Source: Phycisphaerales bacterium (lineage in GTDB: Bacteria > Planctomycetota > Phycisphaerae > Phycisphaerales > UBA1924). Taken from it: DNA of 64,000 nucleotides. The notes under the pieces are model-generated. The model was not told the DNA's origin and ran no database searches. It worked only from the letters and a program-made list of their open reading frames with translations. Position 1 is the stretch's first letter; each line of letters opens with the position of its first letter. Where the stretch lies: NCBI GenBank assembly GCA_028284805.1, contig JANQQZ010000132.1, positions 1 through 64,000 on the forward strand. The letters are read 5' to 3'. Positions 18,801 through 25,775 of the stretch are shown piece after piece. Both the position numbers and the translations under genes were made by a program.

Positions 18801-18846
18801 CCGAGAGCGTCTTCAGCAGCGTCTTGAATCGTCCGTATGCGAACAT
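12856..18846 (-). CDS. Very large GspK-like general secretion / pilus tip protein
   Basis: This is a protein of about 1996 residues, roughly six times a normal GspK. After a basic N-terminus comes RRRGTILLLVLGALAMVLIL, a pilin-like helix without the Glu at position 5, as in GspK/PilX. GspK-like landmarks recur: LVNVNTAMD, and late in the protein GTVNINTAAPSVLRTLPG, a helix-hairpin-helix core. At about residues 795-900 lie Ca-binding loops of dockerin/EF-hand type (DTNDDGTIDD, DADGNGTLDSDGDGRIDD, DFNNDGTIDD), and an earlier DADGDGIIDSRW. ATG 18846 was chosen because the membrane helix follows; upstream frame is antisense or intergenic. It ends the pseudopilin operon and is probably the tip component. 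GC content drops noticeably at about 14460-16000. Confidence 0.88.
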   Translation of the reverse strand: MFAYGRFKTLLKTLSGARRRGTILLLVLGALAMVLILTVVYAALGKGDRTTGRAVNQQRDASEVVDRFGLHVAEVIGADVHDIEPDLAEERLLTILNPAVPLADLANFARYRLETTDAPVSDFSMLSVPSLEPGFQTLPALEQELIRFRPSGGHSAATVWPAPSAGNLGSLGGLYPTDPRIAADPWLASTRPTDFGVGSKNAGLVGGGAYLDIEYYARALDWVQISNLAPDGRFVNLAYLRDNFGAPSLDLTRDPDTGDPRLTLFDVDGVAVDVSDDFVLGFAGVVDYAGTQIDGGGNVTPNWNVPAHWTMYQRNMARTVAELSRNGFNTNDPSDPRYWEYSYADADGDGIIDSRWFELVDASSGFEVPLLGESNRRYFAAVRVIDLSALVNVNTAMDRIEPPSQIARAGQGTNDVSLFTLLTLDMHSQVVTDNGVEFAYADAFEGEGRNNYEDLDNDEHVRQARKAYLRLRESVRDWSPALVFQPDFPNTTGVPGEENEGADWSADLRDYTPYLSDLDEVGDGLAVGAERRREDHSLFGTTVPGFAGGGNARTSPFGVSDLIELLTFHGANDPEVFSGLELAFTADNTDEDLRTRSLLRSDRSLDAELGVELTTATGATLTPEELNRHARAQLDIRSLLTTISGSRPIRSVTTDNTGIALLSDAQRRYRADQLMLGSPRYEGDPTVLTAPGGSNANLDEQSNARNPLIRNGFEIYASALAPHLNEFAGGTAWQNATGTLVVPDHARTLFYGHSGPEMALRIAAHMAVNFRDSADAPFVDISGGSGGGDGVPDPIAIGFNELDTNDDGTIDDAEYAQRRDEPSRGLLWLVQEADRDLTLLTPLLDADGNGTLDSDGDGRIDDTDIAELDADALFARDFNNDGTIDDTETVLAQTSSATPAAPSADAMIVYGVEAQPFLSEVFYFNAYWDAPRAPGVPPGSGGGPWTPGDTTDLRNNDLLTTGTEAWGEYAVADNVNPLVGDFQNNDDLVRGTINIDGEVADVNQDFLFQVLVFQLFNPFDVAVSLNDYYIEFGESLYRPRTFGSASDSIILTPGETVLLFATNPGVNLATTGAAAYLPIMERINLVATEADGRNGGFTAPTFGGVVPSVMAQNIIETIVPDDASLRLPLERFDLAGNALTPTAIDDLLAGDVADYGEYNPQNTNVLLWWDLGDKQGTTGSSIEWRRDDLLADRLSDPGATQAGETPALDQRLRLQPAEIIDAGLVNTPPDAVQNAITGDGFSIDGVGPVAFGEQFESSMGRPGMNAGAQRSIGLWARLRRFDASLEVDASMTAIDGTTGGRRANDLPGPDGMIPSDPPTVPSGINPGAGDNAVFGLPSGALPAASLATNAPDAIETVEDNEQADAGPFTPTELWFDASFTDFSLGTTISRNYEGASTLNDFIVEQLGGINGGNGRFKTQRQATFLNSVLDATRYLTGGPNDAYLDVTANTSRTDTYGGSSLLQISRNSREFRTSIDGFPQLRVGDLLNVIAVGPYRMPLRTTAVGPDGYPPIADPVARAEAYIDQWTTLSEALGVAEGTLDELESPAGANTDVFEQLAGVLDRGHLRLDDFVPYVDAEDDDGDGSFANDPFNPVVDRIRGLGIPAALSLFDIAQAGGDLPDRAYGGIASPIAGTVNINTAAPSVLRTLPGVYRDVPDTNDGVPTNAVPAWSARIGNEATGNGLQVAYPNVMLPGSADPGLPSGSISELYGRLDVASSILSYREPASGAKRLLRGAGLAGSDIDEPLNMGPFAALDQAGNPDLTRGVQILRDAVDTSGDGVPDLSNGPAIPALRTAPGFGSIGELMAVRSSGEPGGGVAAARFQFGMDWTARDRRTVSQIFVDPTTGDPAGGEPDFTDADAVRDFIIGNELRIVSLDPSLLGDPIRFSDDAGAQFQLPVADQIPDDYDEQLVQINMLANAVSTSSDFYAAWIVVHGFEDDDVEDLDDSEPMRPSFRGRYLMIVDRSNVVSRGQPPRVLAYLRVPYGEEVRNPVYQPE

Positions 18847-18914
18847 AAGTCGGCTCCGAACTGGCTCCGTCGTGGAGCGCTGTCTGCGCGGCGTCCTCGA
18901 CGCCACGCCGCGGG

Positions 18915-21053
18915 TCAGAGATCGCCGTCCCTCGGCAACTCGACCACGAACTGGAACGTGTCCTCGACCGTCTGGTCGATCGGATCGGCGAACGACATCG
19001 TGATCCTCAGCAGTCGCGGCCAGGGCCACACGTCGTCGTACACACCGTCACCATCGATGTCGTCGGGGTAGGCGTCGCCGTTCAGGTCGAAACCCGTCCG
19101 GCGCACGCCGGTCGGGTCAACGAAGTCAACCGGGGCGGCTCGCGGGTCGCCGTAGCCGAAGTAGAAGGTTGTGGGAACCTGAGCCGCTGTGCCGTTGAGA
19201 AACTGAACAATCGCCCCCTCCTCGCCAGGAGCATTTGAGCGGCGGAGGTCGATCTGGTCGCTCACCGAACCCACGAGCAGATCCGCCAGCAGATGCCGCT
19301 CGAGCAATCGTTGTTCATCAAAGTCAAGCGGATCGGCGGTAGGTGTCTCGCCCGGCTCCAGATCATCGTCCGCATCAGGACGCATGGCGTCTGGGCGAAT
19401 CGAGGCGAGGGGGATGCCCGAACCGATCGGGCGGGGCGCGCCGTACCAGACCAACTCACCGAGCAACTCGTTCGTGTTCCCGGGCGGATCCTGGATGTCT
19501 ACGAGCCGGGCATCGGTGTACCGCTCACCGAAGCTCCACTCCACGATGAACTCGGTGCACCGCGGGATGAACTGCGAGTTGGTGACCATCTGCTGGTCGG
19601 CCCGCGCCGCGGCGAGGAGCACCGAGTTGATCTCGCGGTCGGCGGCGAACGTGTCGTTCAGAGCCGGGCCAAACACGTCGGCGTTGTACCCGGGCGGCGT
19701 GTTCTCGTATCGCATCCGGCTACGCACCGGGAAGAGCGGGCTCGCGGGCTCCGTCGCGTTCGCAGCCTGTCCGTTCCCCCCGAGCCCACTCGGGAGATCG
19801 CGATAGAACGCAGTAAGGGATGGAATCTGGGTGGTCGATGGTGTTGGTGCTGCAAACGTGATCTCATTCGAGGCCGCGGGCAGCGCGTCACCCATCCAGG
19901 CGTGCTGGAGGTGCACAAGCGACTGACGGTCCTCGTTCTCGATGATGCGAGGCGGGGTCGTGCCAGCAGGCGCAGTATCAAAACGCTCGAACTCCAACGC
20001 GTAGATAAAGGCCGGGCTGGTGTAGCTTCCATCGAACTGCGGGCGGCGCCAGACGGGCCAACGCCCCTCGAAGCCGTACGCCACGTTCGGCGCCTCGATC
20101 CAGAAATCGGGAAAGTTCGTGCCCGAGCCAGACGAGGAAACCAGCCCGTTCTCACCGACAACAAGGCCCTGCACACGCCTCCGGATCTCGGGGAGTGTCT
20201 CGGTCGCAATGTCGACGATGCCCGACGGGAACGTCGGCGGGGCCTCTGCGTCGCGGATGCTGTACTCGGCGAAATCATCAAGATAGGCGTTGCTGAAATC
20301 GAACGGCTCGCCCCAGAACGCCTCGGACCGGAAGATGCTGTCCGCCGCGACCTGCTGACCGATCTGCAACTCGTTGTCGGTGAACTTGCGGAACGCATCG
20401 CCACTATCAAAGCTGCCGTCGTCGAAGGCGATCGAGGGCGCCTTGAGCAGCGTCGCGTGGCGCAGCAGGGTCCAGTCGCCCGCGTTGACGTTCGGGTTCG
20501 CCTCGCCGATGGCGGTCGGGTTGCCCGAGCGGACGCCGAGGCCGAGCTCGGTGTCCGCGTTGGGGTCGTCGAGGTAGGGGCGGAAGAAGCCGTCGGCGCC
20601 CTCGAGCTGCTTCTGCCCGTGCCCGTAGTAGATCCGGGCCTCGCGTGCCCTCGGGGCATCGGTGTTGGGTGTGAGCGCGCCACGCGCGGAGACGAAATCG
20701 CCCCGGGCGAAGAACAGAAGCTCATCGACCCGGCGGAGGCGCGCGGTCCGCGGCGCATCGGGCGAGAGCGGGATCAGCTGGTCCGCAGAGTCGGCGTTCG
20801 CCGCGCCCGCGTACTCGTTGCGGATCACGAGGAACCCGTCGCGGGTGATGTTCGACAGGTCGGCGCGGATGCGCCGCTCGATCGAGGCCGCGTACTGGTT
20901 GATCGCGCTGATCCGACGCCCGCTCTGCACGGTGTCGCCGACCGAGGCGAAGATCGCGGCCAGGCCGACCGAGATGATCGCGATCGCGACCACCGCCACC
21001 AGCGCCTCGACCAGCGTGAACGCCCGACGGGTTGTGGGAGTACGCCTCGTCAT
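18915..21053 (-). CDS. Pseudopilin, GspJ-like, with long ectodomain
   Basis: This is a 712-residue protein with a type III (prepilin) signal: RRAFTLVEALVAVVAIAIIS, with Ala instead of Gly before the cleavage site and Glu at +5. The extracytoplasmic part (about 670 residues) is far longer than a usual GspJ, and includes RRIRADLSNITRDGF just after the helix, the region where GspJ proteins keep a similar block. Near the end it has a DLNGDAYPDDIDGDGVYDD acidic Ca-binding-like loop. It sits one gene before the GspK-like protein and two bases after the GspI-like gene. Processing by a prepilin peptidase is expected, but none is in the window. Confidence 0.85.
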   Translation of the reverse strand: MTRRTPTTRRAFTLVEALVAVVAIAIISVGLAAIFASVGDTVQSGRRISAINQYAASIERRIRADLSNITRDGFLVIRNEYAGAANADSADQLIPLSPDAPRTARLRRVDELLFFARGDFVSARGALTPNTDAPRAREARIYYGHGQKQLEGADGFFRPYLDDPNADTELGLGVRSGNPTAIGEANPNVNAGDWTLLRHATLLKAPSIAFDDGSFDSGDAFRKFTDNELQIGQQVAADSIFRSEAFWGEPFDFSNAYLDDFAEYSIRDAEAPPTFPSGIVDIATETLPEIRRRVQGLVVGENGLVSSSGSGTNFPDFWIEAPNVAYGFEGRWPVWRRPQFDGSYTSPAFIYALEFERFDTAPAGTTPPRIIENEDRQSLVHLQHAWMGDALPAASNEITFAAPTPSTTQIPSLTAFYRDLPSGLGGNGQAANATEPASPLFPVRSRMRYENTPPGYNADVFGPALNDTFAADREINSVLLAAARADQQMVTNSQFIPRCTEFIVEWSFGERYTDARLVDIQDPPGNTNELLGELVWYGAPRPIGSGIPLASIRPDAMRPDADDDLEPGETPTADPLDFDEQRLLERHLLADLLVGSVSDQIDLRRSNAPGEEGAIVQFLNGTAAQVPTTFYFGYGDPRAAPVDFVDPTGVRRTGFDLNGDAYPDDIDGDGVYDDVWPWPRLLRITMSFADPIDQTVEDTFQFVVELPRDGDL

Positions 21054-21054
21054 G

Positions 21055-22269
21055 TCAGCGGGTCCTGATCACGCGGATGTCGGCCGGCACCTGCGGCGTG
21101 AAGATGATCTGGCGGAAATCGGGGCTCAGCGGGGGTGTGATCTCGATGATCGTCGACGACTCGGGGTCTTCGGAGTCCGACTCGAACACCCGCGTCACGC
21201 GGTGCACGATGCCCAGGTCGTCGACGAACTGCTGCCCGACCTGCGCGAGCGTCCTGCGGACCGAGGGCAGGCTCGCCTGCACTCCGGCGCCCGCGAGCAC
21301 GCGGGGCAGGCTGATGTCACGCGACAGATCGAGTTGCGTGCCCCCGCTGCTGGTGAAGAGCTGGCTCGTCTGGCGCCCGGGCAGCACCGGGACCGGAAGC
21401 GAGTAGACCACGCGGTTGTTGTCCAACGCCGCGCCGGGTCTGACCGAAGCGCCGTCGACGTCGAAGGCCGCGACCGGGAAGCGCCGTTCTTCGTCCTCGA
21501 GGTTGTCGCGAACGAGCATGTCGCTCTGCTCGACGAGCCTGTAGCCCCGGAGCGTGTCGCGGAGCGTCAGCCCCACCGGCACGCGGATGCCGCGATCGAT
21601 CGGACGCACCACGACGAGCATCTCGACGGGCAGCTCGCGCAAGCGTGAGAGCGGGACCTCGACGAGCGAGCGATCGTCGTCCACGGCCGTGCCGATGCCA
21701 ACGTCGACACGACGGACATAGGCATCCCAGATGTACCGGGGTGTCTCGCCCGAGGCTTCGTCTGGCAGCAACCGCTGTCCGACAGGGAACTGGATCTCGG
21801 GCAGTTCGTCATCGCCGGCGGTAGGCACCGTCAGCGCCGCGTCGTTGAACAGGAAGGGCACCACCGCGTCGGTTCCCCCGAGTGTGATCGTGCCGTCCGC
21901 GTCGACGGGCAGTGCATCCCAGAGGAAGTCAACCTCGGCGATGCCCGCCGCCTCATCCAGCGTCACCACACTCAGCGTCCGGCTGTTGGTCAGGATCTCA
22001 CGGGCCGGGAAACGACGGACGAACGGGGCGCTCTCGCCCTCCCAGTCGTGCCAGTCCAGCGTCTGGGCATCGAGCACGGAGGCGTTGACGAGCGACTCCG
22101 CCGACGCGGCGAGCGATCCCCCGAGCACGGCGTCCTGCGCGCGGCGCTGCACGTCGATGACGGCAGGGAAGACGGCGACCATCCCGAGCAGGCCGAACGC
22201 CAGCACGACGACGGCGATCAGCACCTCGAGCAGCGTGAAGCCGCGACGGTCTGTGATGTGGTGTCTCAT
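21055..22269 (-). CDS. Pseudopilin, GspI/PilV-like
   Basis: This is a 404-residue protein with prepilin signal RRGFTLLEVLIAVVVLAFGL (Gly before Phe, Glu at +5). The ALGLLGM-type continuation (LAFGLLGMVAVFPAVID) is characteristic of GspI/PilV minor pilins. The ectodomain of about 370 residues is longer than usual. Start overlaps the upstream GspH-like stop as ATGA; its stop is two bases before the GspJ-like start. It is probably a minor pseudopilin of the I-J-K tip complex. Confidence 0.85.
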   Translation of the reverse strand: MRHHITDRRGFTLLEVLIAVVVLAFGLLGMVAVFPAVIDVQRRAQDAVLGGSLAASAESLVNASVLDAQTLDWHDWEGESAPFVRRFPAREILTNSRTLSVVTLDEAAGIAEVDFLWDALPVDADGTITLGGTDAVVPFLFNDAALTVPTAGDDELPEIQFPVGQRLLPDEASGETPRYIWDAYVRRVDVGIGTAVDDDRSLVEVPLSRLRELPVEMLVVVRPIDRGIRVPVGLTLRDTLRGYRLVEQSDMLVRDNLEDEERRFPVAAFDVDGASVRPGAALDNNRVVYSLPVPVLPGRQTSQLFTSSGGTQLDLSRDISLPRVLAGAGVQASLPSVRRTLAQVGQQFVDDLGIVHRVTRVFESDSEDPESSTIIEITPPLSPDFRQIIFTPQVPADIRVIRTR

Positions 22270-23354
22270 CGTGTGATCTCCACCAGGTCGCCGAAGAACG
22301 CGTTGATCGCGAACACGCGGGCGGTCGAATCGGTCTGCGGGCGCTGGGTGCGGAGCAGCTCACGCCCCTCGATCCAGCGTGACGTGTTGCGCGCGAGGAT
22401 CCGGAGCCCGCCGTTGTAGATGCTCAGGTCGATCTCGGGCGCATCACGCTCGGGCGTGACGGGCAGGTACAGCGTGCCCGTGTCAGGGTTCAGGCCCCGT
22501 GCGCCCAGCGCACGAGCGAGATCTCGCTCCTCGTAGAGCGACAGCTCGGTCACGGGCCCCGCGAGCACCGTGTGAACAGACTCGTTGCCAAAGATCGCCA
22601 GGCGCTCTTCGGGCAGCAGGTCGACACGGGTCAGGATCTGCTTCGCCCAGAGCTGCAGATCGTCCGCCTCGTTGAGGTCTTCGACCTCGGCGACGCTGCT
22701 GTCGCTGCTCGTGCTGGGCGAGAGAACCAGGGCCCGCCGGCTCTCGCGGCTGATCGTGCCCTCGCCCGCAGTGAAGCGGACCATGAAGGTCTGGCGTGTC
22801 TCGCCCGCGTTGAGCACGTCCGCCCGGTAGAACGCGGTCTCCGGGAACACCCAGTAGCCGGGCTCGGGGGGCACGTTGCTGGGCGTCCGCGTCTCGAGCC
22901 CCTCGTACCAGTTGCTCGGGCCCGCGAACAGGCTGCCGAGCGCGAAGCCCCGCACGCCGACGCCGCTGGGCAGTTGCACGGGCTCGAAGCCAGTCAGCGG
23001 GACGAAGACATCGCGCCGCCCCGGGTTGCCCCCGGCGGAGCCCGAGCCGGTGATGCCGCCCGTGATCACGTCATCGATCGAACCGATCTCGATGCAGGTG
23101 AGCACGCGGATGCCACGCCCGGGCTCGAAGAAGAAGACCGCCGCCGCATCACCGCCCCCGACCGAGGCCGTCGCGGCGTCACGCGCGGCGTACAGCGCCT
23201 GCTGAAGCTTGCTCTCGGCGAGCGACCGCCGCGACGAAGACAGGATGCCCCGGAATGCCGGGATCGCGAGGCCCACAAGCAGCGAGGCGATCACGATGAC
23301 GACCAACAGCTCGAGGAGCGTGTACCCGCCGCGTTGTGCGCGGAGGCGGCTCAT
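22266..23354 (-). CDS. Pseudopilin, GspH-like
   Basis: This is a 362-residue protein with prepilin signal RGGYTLLELLVVIVIASLL (cleavage Gly/Tyr, Glu at +5). It is followed by SSRRSLAESKLQQALYAARD, the amphipathic helix region seen in GspH. The remaining ectodomain is not recognised in detail. It overlaps both neighbours by four bases (ATGA), so it is coupled within the operon. Assignment to H rather than another minor pilin rests on gene order (G-H-I-J-K) and helix similarity. Confidence 0.82.
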   Translation of the reverse strand: MSRLRAQRGGYTLLELLVVIVIASLLVGLAIPAFRGILSSSRRSLAESKLQQALYAARDAATASVGGGDAAAVFFFEPGRGIRVLTCIEIGSIDDVITGGITGSGSAGGNPGRRDVFVPLTGFEPVQLPSGVGVRGFALGSLFAGPSNWYEGLETRTPSNVPPEPGYWVFPETAFYRADVLNAGETRQTFMVRFTAGEGTISRESRRALVLSPSTSSDSSVAEVEDLNEADDLQLWAKQILTRVDLLPEERLAIFGNESVHTVLAGPVTELSLYEERDLARALGARGLNPDTGTLYLPVTPERDAPEIDLSIYNGGLRILARNTSRWIEGRELLRTQRPQTDSTARVFAINAFFGDLVEITR

Positions 23355-24472
23355 GATCCCACCTCCACGATGTTGTCCTCCCGGGCGAGTTGGATCGCCC
23401 GTGCCCGGTAGTCCGCATCGCTGCCCAGTCTGGACTCGGACAGATCGAGCTGCTGTGCGTATCGGCGTTGCAGCGCGGCATCGCTCGCAAGGGCGGTGTC
23501 GGTGTCCGAGCCGTCCGCGCCGCGTTCATCGCCGAACAGCTGGTTCGGGCCCGCGGCGACGATCGCGTACGTCGCCGATCGCAGTTCCACGGGAAAAACG
23601 CCTTCCTCGCCGACCAAGGCAGCCAGCACGATGGCGGGCACGTTGTAGTACCCCGCCTCGCCTTCGAGCCCGCCCGAGTCTTCGGGGTCGGAGTAATCGG
23701 CGATGTCCGCGAGCGAGTCCTCACGGAACACCTCGTCCAGCGGGCGCTCGTCCGACGCCCAGCGGTAGTAGCGGATGGCGATGCCCGCGCGGTCGCGCAG
23801 CTCGTAGCGGAACGGGATCCGGGTGCGCGTCAGAACGCCGCTGCCAGAATCGGCGGTGAATCGCTCAGACTCATCGACGAACAGCTCGACGCTGCCCCGG
23901 GTGGTGTCGAACAGAGGCTCGTACCGGCGCTGGCTTCGATCCGAGGCATCGACCGTGCCCGAGCCGGACGGATCGAGCTCGGGGTTCGTCGTGTAGGCGA
24001 GCGAGGGGGCGAACGTGCCGTCGCGACGGACCTCGTAGAAACCGAGCCCGTCGACGCCGTCGACCGGGGCATCGAGCGCACCGAGCACGTAGTACGGGAG
24101 CGAGAGCAGGCTGAAACGGTCGCGAGACGTGTCGCGCCCGCGGAGCACCTGCGCGTCCTCGAAGGAACCGAGCGAGAACACCAGCGGCACAGTGCGCCCA
24201 CGCACCGTCGCGAGCGGCGCGGACGCGTCGAGGCCTCCGTCGTCCTTCACAAGCGGGGGCACGATCCCGAACTCGTCCTTGAACTGTCCGACCGCGAGGC
24301 GCAGGCCGTTCACCGCGGCGCGGTCGGCCGCAGAGGTCGCCCCGCGCACCGCGGAGGTGTACGCCACCAGCGCGATCCCCATGATCAGGAAGATCACGCT
24401 GATCGTCGCCAGGAGCTCGACGAGCGTGAACGCCCGGCGAGCGCGCGGGATGGGAGCGCCGCGAGGGATCAC
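23351..24472 (-). CDS. Pseudopilin, GspG-like
   Basis: This is a 373-residue protein with prepilin signal RRAFTLVELLATISVIFLIM (Ala before Phe, Glu at +5). Then comes AAVNGLRLAVGQFKDEFGIV, which parallels the GspG helix where a major pseudopilin continues with A-x-x-x-L-x-x-A-L-x-x-F. It is two to three times longer than a usual GspG, so it may be a specialised subunit. It follows the GspF gene with an ATGA overlap. Confidence 0.82.
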   Translation of the reverse strand: MIPRGAPIPRARRAFTLVELLATISVIFLIMGIALVAYTSAVRGATSAADRAAVNGLRLAVGQFKDEFGIVPPLVKDDGGLDASAPLATVRGRTVPLVFSLGSFEDAQVLRGRDTSRDRFSLLSLPYYVLGALDAPVDGVDGLGFYEVRRDGTFAPSLAYTTNPELDPSGSGTVDASDRSQRRYEPLFDTTRGSVELFVDESERFTADSGSGVLTRTRIPFRYELRDRAGIAIRYYRWASDERPLDEVFREDSLADIADYSDPEDSGGLEGEAGYYNVPAIVLAALVGEEGVFPVELRSATYAIVAAGPNQLFGDERGADGSDTDTALASDAALQRRYAQQLDLSESRLGSDADYRARAIQLAREDNIVEVGS

Positions 24473-25764
24473 ACGCCACCGCCCTGCAGCGACTCGATCA
24501 TCGCCACTAGCGGGAGGAACATCGCGACGACGATCGTGCCGACCATCACACCGATGAGCACGACCATCAGGGGCTCCAGCAGGCTCACGAGCGACGCAAC
24601 CGCGACGTCGACCTCTTCGTCGTAGTTGTCGGCGATCTTCATGAGCATGACGTCCATCTCGCCTGTCTCCTCGCCCACGTCGATCATGTTCACGACGATG
24701 GGATCGCAGGTCTTGGACTCACGCAGGGGCTCCGCGAACGACTCGCCCTCGCGGATCGAGTCGTGCACCTTCTGGAGCGCCTTCTCGAACACGTAGTTGC
24801 CCGAGGTCTCCTTCGTGATGGTGACAGCCTCGAGAATCGGCACACCGGCTGAGATGAGTGTGCCCAGCGTCCGGGTGAACCGGGCGATGACCGTCTTGCG
24901 GATCAGGTTCCCGAAGACGGGCGTCCAGAGGAAGATCATGTCGGTCGCAGCGCGCCCCGGGCCCGCCTTGCGGATCAGCTTGAACAGGATCCAGACCACG
25001 ATCGGTGAGGGCAGCAGGATCAGGGCGCCCGGGATCGCCTGGTCGGGCGAGGCGGTGCCCGCGACCCACCGCGACATCTGCGTGAGCCACACGGTCAGCG
25101 CGGGCAGCGCGACGCCGAAGTCGGTAAAGATCGCCTCGAACTGCGGGATGATGAACCACATGATGCCCGTCACGATCAGCAGCGCGAAGATCACGACCGC
25201 GACCGGGTAGACCATCGCGCCCTTGATCCGGCGCTTCAGCCTCTGCGACTTCTCCATGAACTCGCTGAGTCGCTGGAGGATGATGTCGAGAACGCCGCCG
25301 ATCTCGCCCGCCGCCACCATCTTGACGTACAGGATGTCGAACGCCTTGGGGAACTTCGCCATCGCGTCCGAGAGGCTCGAGCCGCCCTCGACCTCCTCGC
25401 AGATGCCGATGAGCGTGTTCTTCAGCAGACCGGGCTTCTGCTGCGACTCGAGGATCTGCAGCGAGCGCAGCAGGGGCAAGCCCGCGTCCTGGAGCGTCGA
25501 CAGCTGACGCGTGAAGAGCGTCATGTGCTTGGCGTTGACCTTCGCCCAGGGCAGGCTGATGCTGCCGCCCGCGGCCTTCTTCTTGGGTGCCGCCTTCTCG
25601 CCGTCACCCTTCGACTTGCCCTTGACCTTCTGCTCACGGATCGACGTGGGGAAGTAGCCATCGGACTTGATCTTGGCCTGCGCCTCTTCGGCGGATGCGG
25701 CCTCGACCGTGCCCTTCTGGGTCTTTCCCTTCTCGTTCAGTGCTTCGTATGCAAACGTCGGCAT
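24469..25764 (-). CDS. gspF: Type II secretion / type IV pilus inner-membrane platform protein
   Basis: This is a 431-residue GspF/PilC. It opens MPTFAYEALNEKGKTQKGTV, typical of the family, then a Lys/Ala-rich linker and the first GspF domain (FTRQLSTLQDAGLPLLRSL). The second copy (FTRTLGTLISAGVPILEAV) starts near residue 285. Three membrane stretches are seen: VYPVAVVIFALLIVTGIM, a segment near IPGALILLPSPIVVWILF, and the C-terminal VLIGVMVGTIVVAMFLPL. It anchors the GspE/PilB and PilT ATPases to the pseudopilus base. It is 11 bases downstream of the gspE gene. Confidence 0.95.
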   Translation of the reverse strand: MPTFAYEALNEKGKTQKGTVEAASAEEAQAKIKSDGYFPTSIREQKVKGKSKGDGEKAAPKKKAAGGSISLPWAKVNAKHMTLFTRQLSTLQDAGLPLLRSLQILESQQKPGLLKNTLIGICEEVEGGSSLSDAMAKFPKAFDILYVKMVAAGEIGGVLDIILQRLSEFMEKSQRLKRRIKGAMVYPVAVVIFALLIVTGIMWFIIPQFEAIFTDFGVALPALTVWLTQMSRWVAGTASPDQAIPGALILLPSPIVVWILFKLIRKAGPGRAATDMIFLWTPVFGNLIRKTVIARFTRTLGTLISAGVPILEAVTITKETSGNYVFEKALQKVHDSIREGESFAEPLRESKTCDPIVVNMIDVGEETGEMDVMLMKIADNYDEEVDVAVASLVSLLEPLMVVLIGVMVGTIVVAMFLPLVAMIESLQGGGV

Positions 25765-25775
25765 CGGGTCCCCCG

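Noticed and set aside
18847-19029. 61-codon N-terminal extension of the GspK-like protein
   Set aside because: It precedes the basic and hydrophobic N-terminus expected for GspK and overlaps the GspJ-like gene's end; ATG 18846 fits better.
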